A DNA stretch of 7,533 bases from Chloroflexota bacterium (GTDB taxonomy: Bacteria > Chloroflexota > Anaerolineae > Anaerolineales > DRMV01): contig JAADEP010000154.1 in the NCBI GenBank assembly GCA_013153335.1, forward strand, positions 1 through 7,533. The letters run 5' to 3'. The translations under genes were made by a program, and so were the position numbers. How positions within the stretch are numbered: position 1 is the first letter of the stretch; each line of letters opens with the position of its first letter. The notes under the pieces were generated by a model that was not told where the DNA came from, did not search any database, and worked only from the letters and a program-made list of their open reading frames with translations. Positions 1 through 6,799 of this stretch are shown one piece after another.

Positions 1-84
1 ACTCCTCGAGGGGCTCTGAGGCCCATTCCCATGCTGACCTACCGGCCTCCTCCCTACTACCCCTACTTTACTCGATTCGCTTAT

Positions 85-91
85 AGGAGGT
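85..91 (+). promoter_or_regulatory. Strong ribosome binding site of the peroxiredoxin gene
   Basis: AGGAGGT lies five bases before the ATG at 96, nearly a perfect match to the anti-Shine-Dalgarno sequence, and fixes the start of the peroxiredoxin. The rest of the leader (1-84) is pyrimidine-rich on the plus strand. I could not find a credible -35/-10 pair in it, so the promoter may lie outside the window or the gene may be read from an upstream gene. A reading frame ending with TGA at 17-19 could be the tail of such a gene, but five codons are too few to call. Confidence 0.85.
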
Positions 92-95
92 CACC

Positions 96-599
96 ATGCC
101 CTTAGACGTTGGTCAACCCGCGCCGGACTTTTGTTTGCCCGACGAGAACGGGCAGGAGCACTGCCTGCACGATTATCGCGGTCGCGTCGTTGTGCTGTAT
201 TTCTACCCCAAAGACAACACCCCCGGCTGCACCACGGAAGCCGTGGGCTTCCGCGATCAATACAACCGCTTTGCAGCCGCGAATGTGGTCATCTTGGGCG
301 TGAGCCCTGACCCGCCCGCGCGGCATCAGCGGTTCAAAGCCAAATACAACCTGCCCTTTCCGCTACTCTCTGACCCTGAGCGGACGGTCTTGCGGGCTTA
401 TGACGCGTGGGGCCCGAAGCGCATGTTCGGCAAAACCAAGGAAGGCGTGCTGCGCAAGACCTATATCATCGACCCCGAAGGCCGGATCGCGCACATCTTC
501 CCCAAGGTCAAGCCCAAAGGCCACGCGGACGAAGTATGGGCCACGCTGCAACGCCTGGGCCTGGTGCCGAGCGAAGAGCCCGGTTCTGAATCCGCCTGA
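96..599 (+). CDS. bcp: Thiol peroxidase, BCP/PrxQ-family peroxiredoxin
   Basis: A 167-residue cytoplasmic peroxiredoxin that reduces hydrogen peroxide and organic hydroperoxides to water or alcohols using thiol reductants, usually thioredoxin. The AhpC/TSA fold starts at once (VGQPAPDFCLPDENG, residues 5-19). The active-site loop PKDNTPGCTTEA (38-49) carries the peroxidatic Cys45 with Thr42, and Arg120 in LRKTYIID is the conserved active-site arginine. WG...FGKTKEGVLRKTYIID (105-126) is typical of BCP. Length is normal (E. coli BCP is 156 residues) and there is no signal peptide. The resolving cysteine that many BCPs carry five residues after the peroxidatic one is replaced by Val50. The only other cysteines are Cys13 and Cys23, near the N-terminus. 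The enzyme may therefore act as a 1-Cys type or use an unusual partner cysteine. The family call is secure; the mechanism is inference. It converges with the phosphodiesterase gene six bases downstream. Confidence 0.95.
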   Translation: MPLDVGQPAPDFCLPDENGQEHCLHDYRGRVVVLYFYPKDNTPGCTTEAVGFRDQYNRFAAANVVILGVSPDPPARHQRFKAKYNLPFPLLSDPERTVLRAYDAWGPKRMFGKTKEGVLRKTYIIDPEGRIAHIFPKVKPKGHADEVWATLQRLGLVPSEEPGSESA

Positions 600-605
600 T
601 CTCAC

Positions 606-1904
606 TCACGCGTCCAGGCGCCAGGCCAAGAAAGGTACCAGCATCTCATCGCGGTGAAAGCCCGCGTGCCGGCCCTGCATATCGTTGGGGTCAGACGACC
701 ACCAGAGGTACGCGTCCCCGCGGGGGATGGCGACCCAGTCGCCGATGCGGTCTCGCAAGCTGGGGTGCGGACGCCCCGGGCCAAAGAGACGGCGGTTGAT
801 GACCTCCCACGCGGGCACCAAGCGAAAGCGCTCGGGCCAAGCCTCGGTGAAATACGTCTTCATGCTGGTCACCCGTCCGGGTCGAGGGTAGAGATAGATA
901 AGCCGGTTTTCGCCCGTTGGAGGCAAATAGAGCGTGCGCAACAGGCGAGGGTGATGCTGCACCTCGTAATCCGGATTGGGTGGTGTAGCGATTTGGCCGT
1001 GGTCCGCGGTGACCAAGAACAGCGTTCCGCGCCGCGCCTCGGGCGTGAGCCGGGCGTGGAAGAAACGCTCCCACGTCCAGATTACGGTCTCAAGCTCCGC
1101 GAACACGCGCGGGTCACGCGGGCCGTAGCGGTGGCTGAAGCCGTCGATCCCACCCCAATAGAGCCAGATGAACTGCCGTTCCTCCGAAGGTGCATTGAGG
1201 AAATCGGCCAGCGCGATCCACAGATCGGCCAGGGTGGCGAAGGCTTTGACCTCGGTCTCTTGAAAGAGCATCGAGGAAAGGCCCGAATTCGCGATAAGGA
1301 AGTGCTGGAACGCGTAGGCCTGAACGCCGTGGGGCTTGAAGTGCACGCCCAAGGGGATGTGCGGGAGAAAGGTCTTGGGGTCAAAGCCCGCGTGCCGCAA
1401 CCCGCCCGATCCGCCGGATTTGTAGAACGCGGGGCTGTGCAGGATCATGTTCGCGATGAGGCCGTATTCCTTGAGCCACATCTCGTACCCGGTAATGCCG
1501 TGCTCGGCAGCCGAGCGGCCCGTCCACAAAGTCGTCAACGCGGCCGCGGTGGTGCTGGGCGCGATAGAGGTCAGAACCGCCAACGCGCCTGCGCGCGTGG
1601 CCGGCGTGAGCCACGGAGCAAGGATCCCGCGCTCGCGCGCGGCCTGAAACAGGCTCCAACCCATCCCATCGACGAGAAAGAGCACAATGCGCCGCACGTC
1701 TGAGCCCCACGCGCGGCGCAGGTCCTCGTGCAGGGGCGGCGCCACGCCAATGGGCGGCGCGCCCAAAGCCTGGGCGATGCTCGTCGGCAAGTTAAGGATG
1801 CTGTACCCGCCGTAGTGGGGCGGCATCTGGTCCGCATCCCACTCGAGAAAGCCAAAACGAGGTTGCGCCAACACATCCAAATAAGCCTGGCTTAAGTCCG
1901 GCAT
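606..1904 (-). CDS. Alkaline-phosphatase-superfamily phosphodiesterase / nucleotide pyrophosphatase-like protein
   Basis: A 432-residue metal-dependent phosphoesterase of the type I phosphodiesterase/nucleotide pyrophosphatase group. The metal-binding motifs appear in the expected order: LFLVDGMG (Asp79), the nucleophile region APSTTAAALTTLWTG (Thr118 or Thr119, residues 115-129), GGIDGFSHRYG (Asp254, His258), VTADHGQ (Asp301, His302) and a C-terminal GRHAGFHRDEMLVPFL (His413). The two-zinc site of the superfamily thus appears complete. The final HxG...DEMLVP motif also resembles PglZ-like and phosphoglycerate-mutase-like members. Known relatives cleave phosphodiester or pyrophosphate bonds; the substrate cannot be read from the sequence. 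No signal peptide or membrane segment is seen, so it is probably cytoplasmic, unlike many secreted members. The start at 1904 is supported by AAGGAGG (1910-1916) five bases upstream. A terminator-like hairpin separates it from acnA, so it is probably transcribed on its own, but no clear promoter was seen. Confidence 0.85.
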   Translation of the reverse strand: MPDLSQAYLDVLAQPRFGFLEWDADQMPPHYGGYSILNLPTSIAQALGAPPIGVAPPLHEDLRRAWGSDVRRIVLFLVDGMGWSLFQAARERGILAPWLTPATRAGALAVLTSIAPSTTAAALTTLWTGRSAAEHGITGYEMWLKEYGLIANMILHSPAFYKSGGSGGLRHAGFDPKTFLPHIPLGVHFKPHGVQAYAFQHFLIANSGLSSMLFQETEVKAFATLADLWIALADFLNAPSEERQFIWLYWGGIDGFSHRYGPRDPRVFAELETVIWTWERFFHARLTPEARRGTLFLVTADHGQIATPPNPDYEVQHHPRLLRTLYLPPTGENRLIYLYPRPGRVTSMKTYFTEAWPERFRLVPAWEVINRRLFGPGRPHPSLRDRIGDWVAIPRGDAYLWWSSDPNDMQGRHAGFHRDEMLVPFLAWRLDA

Positions 1905-1979
1905 GCAGCCCTCCTTGGGCTTCGGGTTAGGTCGCCCGGGTATGGGGCAGGCTTCGACCGCGGGTGCTTAAGAAACCAA

Positions 1980-2007
1980 GGGGCGGAACCCTTTCGGGCT
2001 CCGCCCC
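1980..2007 (-). terminator. Probable intrinsic terminator of acnA
   Basis: Arms 1980-1987 (GGGGCGGA) and 2000-2007 (TCCGCCCC) pair perfectly over 8 bp. After one mismatch, three further C-G pairs (1989-1991 with 1996-1998) close a TTTC loop. The hairpin begins six bases after the aconitase stop codon on the minus strand. It is followed there by TTGGTTTCTTAA, an interrupted T-rich tract, so it is a weaker form of intrinsic terminator. No T-run follows on the plus strand, which favours minus-strand function. Confidence 0.75.
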
Positions 2008-2013
2008 AGGAGG

Positions 2014-4731
2014 CTAGCCGAGGAGCACCTCTCGCATCATCCGGCGGAGCACCGTGTGCAAAATGCCGCCGTTACGGTAGTACTCAACTTCAACCGGCGT
2101 ATCGAGCCGCGCGAGCACCGGGAAGGTGACCGATGAGCCATCCTCGCGCACAGCCCGTACGGCCAGGGTCGCGCCGGGCTTGATGTCGTCGTGCAGGCCT
2201 TCGATGAAGAACTCCTCGCGGCCGGTCAAGCCCAAGCGCTGCAGGTTATCGCCAGGCTGGAACTGCAAGGGCAGAATGCCCATACCAACCAAATTCGAGC
2301 GGTGGATGCGCTCAAAGGACTCCGCGATCACCGCGCGTACGCCCAACAGCGCGGGGCCCTTCGCGGCCCAATCGCGGCTCGAGCCGGTGCCATATTCCTT
2401 GCCAGCGAGCACGACCAAGGGCACGCCCTCCTCCTTATAGCGCATGGCCGCGTCGAAAATCGTCATCAGCTGGCCGTCAGGCAGGTGGATGGTCCACCAC
2501 CCTTCCTTGCCCGGGACCAAGCGGTTGCGCAAACGCACGTTCGCGAAGGTCCCGCGCATCATCACTTCATGATTGCCCCGCCGCGCGCCATAAGTGTTGA
2601 ACTCGCTGGGCGGAACGCCTTTGCTCAGCAGATACTGCCCCGCAGGGCTCTCGGGTGGGATGGGCCCGGCCGGTGAAATGTGATCGGTCGTGACCGAATC
2701 GCCCAAGACCACCAGGGCCCGAGCGCCACGGATATCCTGGATACCGGGCGGGTCGAGGCTGAAGGGCTTGAAGAAGGGCGGCTCCTGAATGTAGGTCGAA
2801 TCCGGGTCCCAGGGGAAGAGGGGTTCATCCGACGCGGGCAGCTGTTCCCAAAGTTCGGTCCCGCGGAAAACGTCTTTGTATTTTTCGCGGAAGAGCTCGG
2901 GCGAGATGTACTTGGCCATAATCTCGCGGATCTCGGCCGAAGACGGCCAGATGTCGCGCAAGTATACGGGCTGACCTTGGGTATCGTAGCCCAGAGGCTC
3001 GTTGATGAGGTCGATATCCACCGTGCCTGCGATCGCGTACGCGACCACCAAAGGCGGCGCCATGAGGTAATGGGCCTGCACCAGCGGATGCACCCGCCCT
3101 TCAAAGTTTCGGTTCCCAGAGCTCACGGCCGCGACGACCAAATCGCCCTCCACAATGGCCTGGGCCACGGCCGGCGGCAAGGGACCGGAGTTGCCGATGC
3201 AGGTAGTACACCCATATCCGACGACATAGAAGTTGAGCTTGGCCAAATCGTCCAGCAGGCCGGCCTTGCGCAAATATTCGGTCACGACTCGCGAACCGGG
3301 CGCCAAGCTGGTCTTCACATAGGGCTTGACCTTGAGCCCGCGCTGGGCCGCTTTGCGAGCGACCAGCCCGGCAGCGATCATGACCGAAGGGTTGGACGTA
3401 TTGGTGCACGAGGTGATCGCCGCGATGACCACCGAGCCGTGGGTCAGGGTTTCGGTCGTATCCCCCAGGCGGATGGGCACCTTGCGGTCGAGGTCTTCTT
3501 TCTTCAGGCCAAAGCCGTGCAGCCCCCGGGGCGCGGTCAGCGCGATGCGAAACGCGCGCTTCGCGTCGGCCAAATCGATGGAATCTTGCGGCCGCTTGGG
3601 CCCGGCGATGGTGGGCCGCACCGTGCTCAGGTCCAGCTCAAGGGTATCGGTATATTCCGGATCGGGCGTCAACGCGGTGCGGAAGAGCCCCTGCTCCTTG
3701 GTGTAGCGTTCCACCCGTTCGATCAAGTCTTCGGGTCGGCCGGTCAAGCGCAAATAATCGAGCGTGAGCTGATCCACGGGGAAGAAGCCCATGGTCGCGC
3801 CATATTCGGGCGCCATGTTCGCGATGGTCGCCCGGTCCGGCAAGCTCAACGAGGCAAGCCCGGGGCCGTAAAACTCGACGAATTTGCCCACCACGCCCTT
3901 CTCGCGCAACATCCGGGTGATGGTCAATACCAGGTCGGTCGCGGTCGCGCCCTCGGGGAGCTCGCCGTACAACTTGAAGCCCACGACGTCGGGCATGAGC
4001 ATGTAGATCGGCTGGCCAAGCATGGCGGCCTCGGCCTCAATGCCGCCCACGCCCCAGCCGACCACGCCCAGGCCGTTCACCATGGTCGTGTGCGAATCTG
4101 TGCCGACCAACGTATCGGGGAACGCGACCCGTTCGCCGTTGACCTCACGCGCCATAACCACCTGGGCCAGATATTCGATGTTGACCTGATGGATGATGCC
4201 CTTGCCAGGCGGCACCACGCGCAGCCCCCGGAAAGCCTTTTGGCCCCATTTGAGGAAGGTATATCGCTCTCGATTTCGGCGGAATTCCATTTCCATATTT
4301 CGTTGGAGCGCGTCGGGCAAGGCGAAAAAGTCGACCTGAATGGAGTGATCGATGATCAAATCCGCGGGCACGAGAGGGTTCACCGTGGTGGGGTCACCGC
4401 CCGCGCGGTGCATGGCCGAGCGCATGGCCGCGAAGTCGACCACCGCGGGCACGCCCGTGAAGTCTTGCATAATCACCCGCGCAGGAATATAGGGGATGGT
4501 CGGACGCGGGCCGCGCGGTTTCCACGCGGCCAGGTGGGCGACGTCTTCCTCGGTCACCTCCACGCCGTTAGCATTGCGCAGCGCGTTCTCGAGCAACACG
4601 CGGATCGAGAACGGCAAACGATCGAGCGAAGGCAAGAGACCGGCGCGTTCCAACGCGTCCAGGCGATACATGACGTAATCGCCATGGGATGTATGAAGCG
4701 TAGCTCGAGCACCAGCAAAGGGATGGCTCAT
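2014..4731 (-). CDS. acnA: Aconitate hydratase, AcnA/IRP type
   Basis: A 905-residue aconitase that isomerises citrate and isocitrate through cis-aconitate in the TCA (and glyoxylate) cycle, in the cytoplasm. Length and motif order fit the AcnA/IRP1 class (E. coli AcnA, 891 residues): DFTGVPAVVDFAAMR (90-104), HSIQVDFF, LVGTDSHTTMVNGLGVVGWGVGGIEAE, the Fe-S ligand TSCTNTSNPSV (Cys442), and GYGCTTCIGNSGPL (Cys508, Cys511), giving three cysteines for a [4Fe-4S] cluster. The C-terminal swivel domain has GDSVTTDHISPAG (677-689), EFNTYGARRGNHEVMMRGTF and GKEYGTGSSRDWAAKGP, whose GSSR (catalytic Ser784/785, Arg786) matches the active site of mitochondrial aconitase. Two starts are possible: GTG at 4737 (two bases from the GGGAG at 4740-4744, too close) or ATG at 4731 (eight bases away). 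I chose ATG, giving MSHPFAGARA. No frameshift or missing residue was seen. It has its own promoter region and terminator, so it is probably monocistronic. Confidence 0.97.
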   Translation of the reverse strand: MSHPFAGARATLHTSHGDYVMYRLDALERAGLLPSLDRLPFSIRVLLENALRNANGVEVTEEDVAHLAAWKPRGPRPTIPYIPARVIMQDFTGVPAVVDFAAMRSAMHRAGGDPTTVNPLVPADLIIDHSIQVDFFALPDALQRNMEMEFRRNRERYTFLKWGQKAFRGLRVVPPGKGIIHQVNIEYLAQVVMAREVNGERVAFPDTLVGTDSHTTMVNGLGVVGWGVGGIEAEAAMLGQPIYMLMPDVVGFKLYGELPEGATATDLVLTITRMLREKGVVGKFVEFYGPGLASLSLPDRATIANMAPEYGATMGFFPVDQLTLDYLRLTGRPEDLIERVERYTKEQGLFRTALTPDPEYTDTLELDLSTVRPTIAGPKRPQDSIDLADAKRAFRIALTAPRGLHGFGLKKEDLDRKVPIRLGDTTETLTHGSVVIAAITSCTNTSNPSVMIAAGLVARKAAQRGLKVKPYVKTSLAPGSRVVTEYLRKAGLLDDLAKLNFYVVGYGCTTCIGNSGPLPPAVAQAIVEGDLVVAAVSSGNRNFEGRVHPLVQAHYLMAPPLVVAYAIAGTVDIDLINEPLGYDTQGQPVYLRDIWPSSAEIREIMAKYISPELFREKYKDVFRGTELWEQLPASDEPLFPWDPDSTYIQEPPFFKPFSLDPPGIQDIRGARALVVLGDSVTTDHISPAGPIPPESPAGQYLLSKGVPPSEFNTYGARRGNHEVMMRGTFANVRLRNRLVPGKEGWWTIHLPDGQLMTIFDAAMRYKEEGVPLVVLAGKEYGTGSSRDWAAKGPALLGVRAVIAESFERIHRSNLVGMGILPLQFQPGDNLQRLGLTGREEFFIEGLHDDIKPGATLAVRAVREDGSSVTFPVLARLDTPVEVEYYRNGGILHTVLRRMMREVLLG

Positions 4732-4786
4732 TGTCACATCTCCCTAAACATGAGGTCAAATCGCAGACAAACTCTGGGCAAAGCAG

Positions 4787-4792
4787 ATTATA
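4787..4792 (-). promoter_or_regulatory. Candidate acnA promoter, -10 box
   Basis: A perfect TATAAT reads on the minus strand about 55 bases before the aconitase ATG, giving a short leader of about 45-50 bases ending in GGGAG. No recognisable TTGACA-like -35 sits 16-18 bases further upstream; that stretch lies inside the inverted repeat at 4800-4826. There is no extended -10 TGn either. Such an architecture often depends on an activator, but that is inference. Confidence 0.5.
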
Positions 4793-4799
4793 CCGCAAG

Positions 4800-4826
4800 G
4801 CCCCGGTCGATCGGATGTGACGGGGC
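4800..4826. promoter_or_regulatory. Inverted repeat over the expected -35 of acnA (possible operator)
   Basis: GCCCCG (4800-4805) and CGGGGC (4821-4826) form 6-bp inverted arms around a 15-base centre that itself contains the palindrome CGATCG. The repeat occupies the place where the -35 of the acnA promoter should be. A second pair, CGGAAC (4846-4851) and GTTCCG (4862-4867), lies just further upstream. Dyads of this size can bind dimeric regulators, but short GC-rich repeats also arise by chance in such DNA. No known operator consensus was recognised. Confidence 0.3.
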
Positions 4827-4883
4827 TCGTCCTCGCCGGCTGGACCGGAACATGAGCCCGGGTTCCGCGAAGCTCCACAGAAA

Positions 4884-4915
4884 AGGCCTCTAGCCGCTTA
4901 CCGGGCTAGAGGCCT
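4884..4915 (-). terminator. Intrinsic terminator of the gap transcription unit
   Basis: A perfect 12-bp stem: AGGCCTCTAGCC (4884-4895) pairs with GGCTAGAGGCCT (4904-4915) around an 8-base loop. On the minus strand the stem runs into a short T-run (TTTT, 4881-4884) and then C. It lies about 40 bases after the gap stop codon and upstream of the acnA promoter, so it should insulate acnA from gap transcription. It is the strongest hairpin in the window. Confidence 0.88.
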
Positions 4916-4949
4916 ATCCGCATACTCGGGCATTCGCAGGACAACGCCC

Positions 4950-4970
4950 AAAAGGGCTACACGCCCTTTT
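4950..4970 (-). repeat. Inverted repeat straddling the gap stop codon
   Basis: AAAAGGGC (4950-4957) and GCCCTTTT (4963-4970) form a perfect 8-bp stem with a five-base loop that includes part of the TAG stop of gap (4957-4959). On the minus strand the stem ends in TTTT followed by GGGCG, so it could be a first, weak terminator or an RNA 3'-end protecting structure. The 12-bp hairpin further downstream is the better terminator. Confidence 0.45.
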
Positions 4971-5985
4971 CTGCCATCAGCGCGGCCAAATCCGCAGTGC
5001 GGCACGCGTAGCCCCATTCGTTGTCGTACCACGCCAAGACCTTGACCATCTTACCGCCGATCACCCGCGTCGACAGCGCGTCCACAATGGACGAGCGGTC
5101 GTCGCCTTTGTAATCCGTCGAGACCAACGGCTCTTCGGAATAGCCCAGAATACCCTGGAGCGGCCCTTCGGCCGCGGCCTTGAGCGCCGCGTTCACAGCT
5201 TCGACGGTAACGGGTTTCTCGACCACCGCGACGAAATCGACCAACGAAACCGTGGGCGTGGGCACCCGCACCGCCATGCCGTCGAACTTGCCCGCGAGCT
5301 CGGGCAACACCTTGCCCAAAGCCTTGGCCGCCCCCGTGGTCGTTGGGATCATGTTGATCGCGGCCGCGCGCGCACGGCGCAAGTCCTTGGGATGAGCCAA
5401 GTCGAGGATGCGCTGGTCGTTGGTGTACGCGTGTACCGTGGTCATCAGCCCTTGTTGGATACCGAAGGTCTCGTGGATGACCTTGGCAACGGGCGCCAAG
5501 CAGTTGGTGGTGCACGACGCGTTCGAAACCACGTGGTGCTTGGCCGGGTCATAAAGCTCGTGGTTGACCCCCAAAACCACGGTGAGGTCCTCGCCCTTGG
5601 CGGGCGCCGTGATAATCACCTTCTTGGCCCCACCTTGCCGGATGTGCGACCACGGCCCGGGGTCTTTGGTCGCATCTCGGAACACGCCCGTAGCCTCAAT
5701 GACGATATCCACGCCCAAATCCTTCCAGGGCAGCTGGCGCGGATCCCGCTCCGCGAACACGCGAATTCGCTGCCCATTGATATAGATATCGCCGTCTCGC
5801 ACGGCTACCTCGCCGGGGAAGGTGCCGTAGTTGGAATCGTACTTGAACAAATGCGCGTTCGTCTCCGCGGGGTAAAGGTCGTTGATCGCGACCACTTGCA
5901 ACCGATCCGCGTGGCGCTCAAGAATCGCTTTAAGCACCTGCCGACCGATGCGTCCAAACCCGTTGATGCCGACTCGGACGGTCAT
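4957..5985 (-). CDS. gap: Glyceraldehyde-3-phosphate dehydrogenase, type I
   Basis: A 342-residue cytoplasmic enzyme that oxidises and phosphorylates glyceraldehyde 3-phosphate to 1,3-bisphosphoglycerate with NAD+, working reversibly in glycolysis and gluconeogenesis. The N-terminal Rossmann fold has GINGFGRIGR (6-15). Asp36 in AINDL is the residue that binds the NAD ribose; Asp followed by Leu suggests NAD rather than NADP, an inference. The active site SNASCTTNCLAPV holds the nucleophile Cys158, and His185 in TVHAYTNDQ is its base partner. Substrate-binding RARAAAINMIPTTTGAAKA (205-222) and the C-terminal WYDNEWGYACR (319-329) are also present. The start at 5985 is set by AAGGAGGT at 5991-5998 and by the canonical MTVRVGINGFGRIG; a longer open frame upstream of it only overlaps the neighbouring gene. 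It lies 29 bases after the DUF6754-like gene on the same strand, probably in one operon, and is followed by a strong terminator. Confidence 0.98.
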   Translation of the reverse strand: MTVRVGINGFGRIGRQVLKAILERHADRLQVVAINDLYPAETNAHLFKYDSNYGTFPGEVAVRDGDIYINGQRIRVFAERDPRQLPWKDLGVDIVIEATGVFRDATKDPGPWSHIRQGGAKKVIITAPAKGEDLTVVLGVNHELYDPAKHHVVSNASCTTNCLAPVAKVIHETFGIQQGLMTTVHAYTNDQRILDLAHPKDLRRARAAAINMIPTTTGAAKALGKVLPELAGKFDGMAVRVPTPTVSLVDFVAVVEKPVTVEAVNAALKAAAEGPLQGILGYSEEPLVSTDYKGDDRSSIVDALSTRVIGGKMVKVLAWYDNEWGYACRTADLAALMAEKGV

Positions 5986-6014
5986 AAAGGACCTCCTTGT
6001 GGGAAAAGATGTCG

Positions 6015-6752
6015 TCAGCGAATCAGGCTGTAGACCAATCCACCCGCCAATAAGAGGAACACCAAAAGCCAGCGGAGGAGGTCTTGGACCCAGAGGGAGG
6101 CCGCGTGCATGGGATGCGCTCGCATATACGCGCCTGCGGCCAAGGCCTCTTCGCCGATCAAGGTTTCGTCGCTCGTCGCGAACAAGACAGCCTGGCCGGT
6201 CAAGTGATCCGTGCCACCGACGAAGCGTTCGCTCGCGTCGACCGCGAGGACAATTTCGCCGCCCATGTGGCCCAGGCCCAGGGTCAGCGCGCTTTGACCG
6301 CCGTGGGCCATCACCACCGCGCCGGCCGCGTACGTGCTCTCCTCCATGCCGACCAGCCGCACTGGCTGGGGCTGGCAACGTTCCTCGGCCCGGTTCTCGC
6401 GGCAGGCCACACGGGTGGTGTTGTCGGCCAGCACATACACCGTAGGCTCACCGGCCGTCACCGCGGGCGGCTTATCGCCGCGCAGCGCGGTGCGCACGAT
6501 CGGGTCCAGGGCTGCCAACGCGACCAGCGAGCTACCCGTGCTACTCGCGCCGGTCAGAGGGCCACGGCCAATGGTATATTGCAAACGCCGGCCTTCCTCC
6601 ATAGCCAGCGCCAAACCCTGATGCAACCGTCGGAAGGCCATCAAAGGCCGCAAGGCCTGATACAGAGCATCGGCCTTCCGCAGCAAGACGAACACCCCCA
6701 TCAAACTGGCGACGAAAATAAGCAGGATCAAAGCGAGCAACCCGGTAAGCAT
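6015..6752 (-). CDS. DUF6754-like membrane-anchored protein of unknown function
   Basis: A 245-residue protein of unknown function. A hydrophobic segment (about 2-24, LTGLLALILLIFVASLMGV) opens it, a soluble region of roughly 200 residues follows, and a second segment (about 226-243, LRWLLVFLLLAGGLV) ends it, leaving only a few residues after it. Arg/Lys residues after the first segment (R25, K26, R35, R41, R42) suggest the middle region faces the cytoplasm. LHQGLALAMEEGR...GRGPLTG (43-68), DKPPAVTAGEPTVYVLAD (93-110) and TGQAVLFATSDETLIGEEALAAGAYM (185-210) resemble, from memory, the DUF6754 family, found mainly in Chloroflexota; no search was possible. Two cysteines (117, 126) lie in a variable charged stretch. 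The start at 6752 has GGGAGG (6758-6763) five bases away; an in-frame ATG at 6782 lacks a ribosome site and overlaps the candidate -10 box. It ends 29 bases before gap, probably first gene of that operon. Confidence 0.75.
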   Translation of the reverse strand: MLTGLLALILLIFVASLMGVFVLLRKADALYQALRPLMAFRRLHQGLALAMEEGRRLQYTIGRGPLTGASSTGSSLVALAALDPIVRTALRGDKPPAVTAGEPTVYVLADNTTRVACRENRAEERCQPQPVRLVGMEESTYAAGAVVMAHGGQSALTLGLGHMGGEIVLAVDASERFVGGTDHLTGQAVLFATSDETLIGEEALAAGAYMRAHPMHAASLWVQDLLRWLLVFLLLAGGLVYSLIR

Positions 6753-6780
6753 ACGCCCCTCCCAAACGGGGTTCACGTCC

Positions 6781-6789
6781 ATTTTAGCA
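6781..6789 (-). promoter_or_regulatory. Candidate extended -10 promoter for the DUF6754-like gene and gap
   Basis: The minus strand reads TGCTAAAAT, an extended -10 (TGn) with a hexamer matching TATAAT at five of six positions, about 30 bases before the ATG at 6752. No -35 is visible at the right distance. An alternative promoter about 45 bases further upstream pairs TTGCCA (6843-6848) with CACAAT (6821-6826) at a 16-base spacing. Either would serve the two-gene unit. Confidence 0.4.
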
Positions 6790-6799
6790 CAAAACCCGC

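Noticed and set aside
1..32. Possible divergent minus-strand start (ATG at 32 with a purine-rich GGGAGGAGG at 46-54)
   Set aside because: The spacing of 13 bases is long and only about ten codons are visible before the window edge, too little to support a gene.
654..1703. 349-codon open frame on the plus strand opposite the phosphodiesterase gene
   Set aside because: The minus-strand frame carries all the metal-site motifs of a known superfamily; the antisense product shows no recognisable motif.
1905..1979. Promoter for the phosphodiesterase gene
   Set aside because: No -35/-10 pair with acceptable match and spacing was found; readthrough past the imperfect acnA terminator remains possible.
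2680..4893. 737-codon open frame on the plus strand opposite acnA
   Set aside because: It lies opposite a fully conserved aconitase, has no ribosome site that I can support and looks like the low-complexity His/Arg/Gly-rich product typical of antisense frames in GC-rich genes.
5986..6378. N-terminal extension of gap giving a 473-residue protein
   Set aside because: The extension overlaps the upstream gene in another frame and is Arg/Gly-rich; the canonical MTVRVGINGFGRIG start has a near-perfect ribosome site.
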